Assembly (NCBI GenBank): GCA_947599995.1
Contig: CANQFW010000080.1
Location: forward strand, 1-5,577
Source: an uncultured Clostridia bacterium
GTDB lineage: Bacteria; Bacillota; Clostridia; TANB77; CAG-508
Length of the DNA stretch: 5,577 nt
Reading direction: 5' to 3'
Shown here: positions 5,061-5,577 of the stretch, piece by piece
Layout of the letters: each line of letters begins with the position of its first letter
How positions within the stretch are numbered: the stretch's first letter is position 1
Notes under the pieces: generated by a model
Told to the model about the DNA's origin: nothing
Databases searched by the model: none
Seen by the model: the letters and a program-made list of their open reading frames with translations, nothing else
Made by a program: the position numbers and the translations under genes

Positions 5061-5577
5061 TGAGAAAAGAGTTAATCACATACTTTGAACCAAAAGCACC
5101 AGAATCTGAGATGTTTAGAAATTTAAGAACTAATATACAATTTATGAATACAAGTAAAGAATTAAGAACATTGCTTATAACTTCAACAATGCCAGGCGAA
5201 GGAAAGAGCTATGTATCATCTAACTTGGCTGTAACATTTGCTCAAGCTGGAAAAAAAGTTATTTTAGTAGATTGCGACATGAGAAAAGGAAGACAATTTA
5301 GCATATTTGGAATTTCGCCAAGACCTGGTATTTCAAATTATTTATCTGGTGTGGTAGATCAACATTTTGCTGAAGATGTAAAAAATATAGAAAATTATAT
5401 ACAACAAACTGAAATAGAAAATTTAAGTGTTATTCCAGCAGGAAGTATTCCGCCAAATCCAGCAGAACTTCTAGTTTCTGATAAGATGTGTGAAACTATC
5501 AATGTATTAAAAGAAAAGTGTGATCTAGTCATTTTGGATGCTCCACCAGCTTTAATTGTTGCAGATTCAGTAATTTT
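5060..5577 (+). CDS. cpsD: CpsD-type bacterial tyrosine kinase (BY-kinase), 3' truncated by window edge
   Basis: CpsD-type kinases autophosphorylate on a C-terminal tyrosine cluster and, with CpsC, regulate capsule polymerisation and export at the inner face of the membrane. The frame starts at ATG 5060, overlapping the cpsC stop by one base (TAATG), with AAAAGGAGG 9 bases ahead. It runs open to the window end, giving 172 residues of a usual 220-240. Visible marks are the oligomerisation motif EMFRNLR (E17, R20, R23; EX2RX2R type), Walker A TSTMPGEGKS (41-50), the BY-kinase Walker A' ILVDCDMRKG (68-77), IPPNPAELL (130-138) and Walker B VILDAPP (157-163). Residue 51 is Tyr, where many P-loops have Thr or Ser after GKS. 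The tyrosine cluster would lie beyond the window. The close relative MinD/ParA is ruled out by the Walker A' form and the partner gene. Confidence 0.94.
   Translation, partial: MRKELITYFEPKAPESEMFRNLRTNIQFMNTSKELRTLLITSTMPGEGKSYVSSNLAVTFAQAGKKVILVDCDMRKGRQFSIFGISPRPGISNYLSGVVDQHFAEDVKNIENYIQQTEIENLSVIPAGSIPPNPAELLVSDKMCETINVLKEKCDLVILDAPPALIVADSVI

Overview
The window reads as a piece of a surface-polysaccharide (capsule or exopolysaccharide) locus from a low-GC Gram-positive bacterium, most likely a member of the Clostridia. Pointers to this are the strongly AT-rich DNA, Shine-Dalgarno sites of the AGGAGG type, a sortase with a wall-sorted substrate, and a split CpsC/CpsD modulator-kinase pair. 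The standard genetic code fits: Trp is TGG and no TGA is read through. All genes lie on the + strand. The genus cannot be fixed from the sequence alone.

Left part (1-2010): the 3' third of a UDP-glucose 6-dehydrogenase gene (ugd, cut by the window edge) is followed by a 338-base gap with a weak terminator-like palindrome, a possible promoter and a hairpin next to the ribosome binding site. Then comes a very AT-rich gene for a multi-pass acyltransferase-3 family protein, probably an O-acyltransferase acting on the polysaccharide. Directly behind it (about 1809-2010) lies a broken tail of a second, diverged ugd gene with no start of its own and at least one frameshift. An intact ugd plus the acyltransferase followed by an orphan ugd tail looks like the scar of a capsule-locus exchange by recombination within or beside ugd.

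Middle part (2039-4249): a well-formed promoter drives a compact three-gene unit. It encodes a small secreted protein with a C-terminal sorting-signal layout (LVYTG in place of LPXTG), a class D-like sortase that overlaps it by one base, and a four-helix membrane protein of unknown function with an alternating-histidine tail. A strong intrinsic terminator closes the unit. It looks like a dedicated sortase with its own substrate and membrane partner, set inside a polysaccharide locus.

Right part (4293-5577): a second promoter, very similar to the first and carrying an inverted repeat over its -35 box, drives a CpsC/Wzz-type chain-length modulator and, overlapping by one base, the start of a CpsD-type tyrosine kinase that runs off the window. 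Together these normally control polymerisation and export of the polysaccharide, for which Ugd supplies UDP-glucuronate and the acyltransferase may add decorations.
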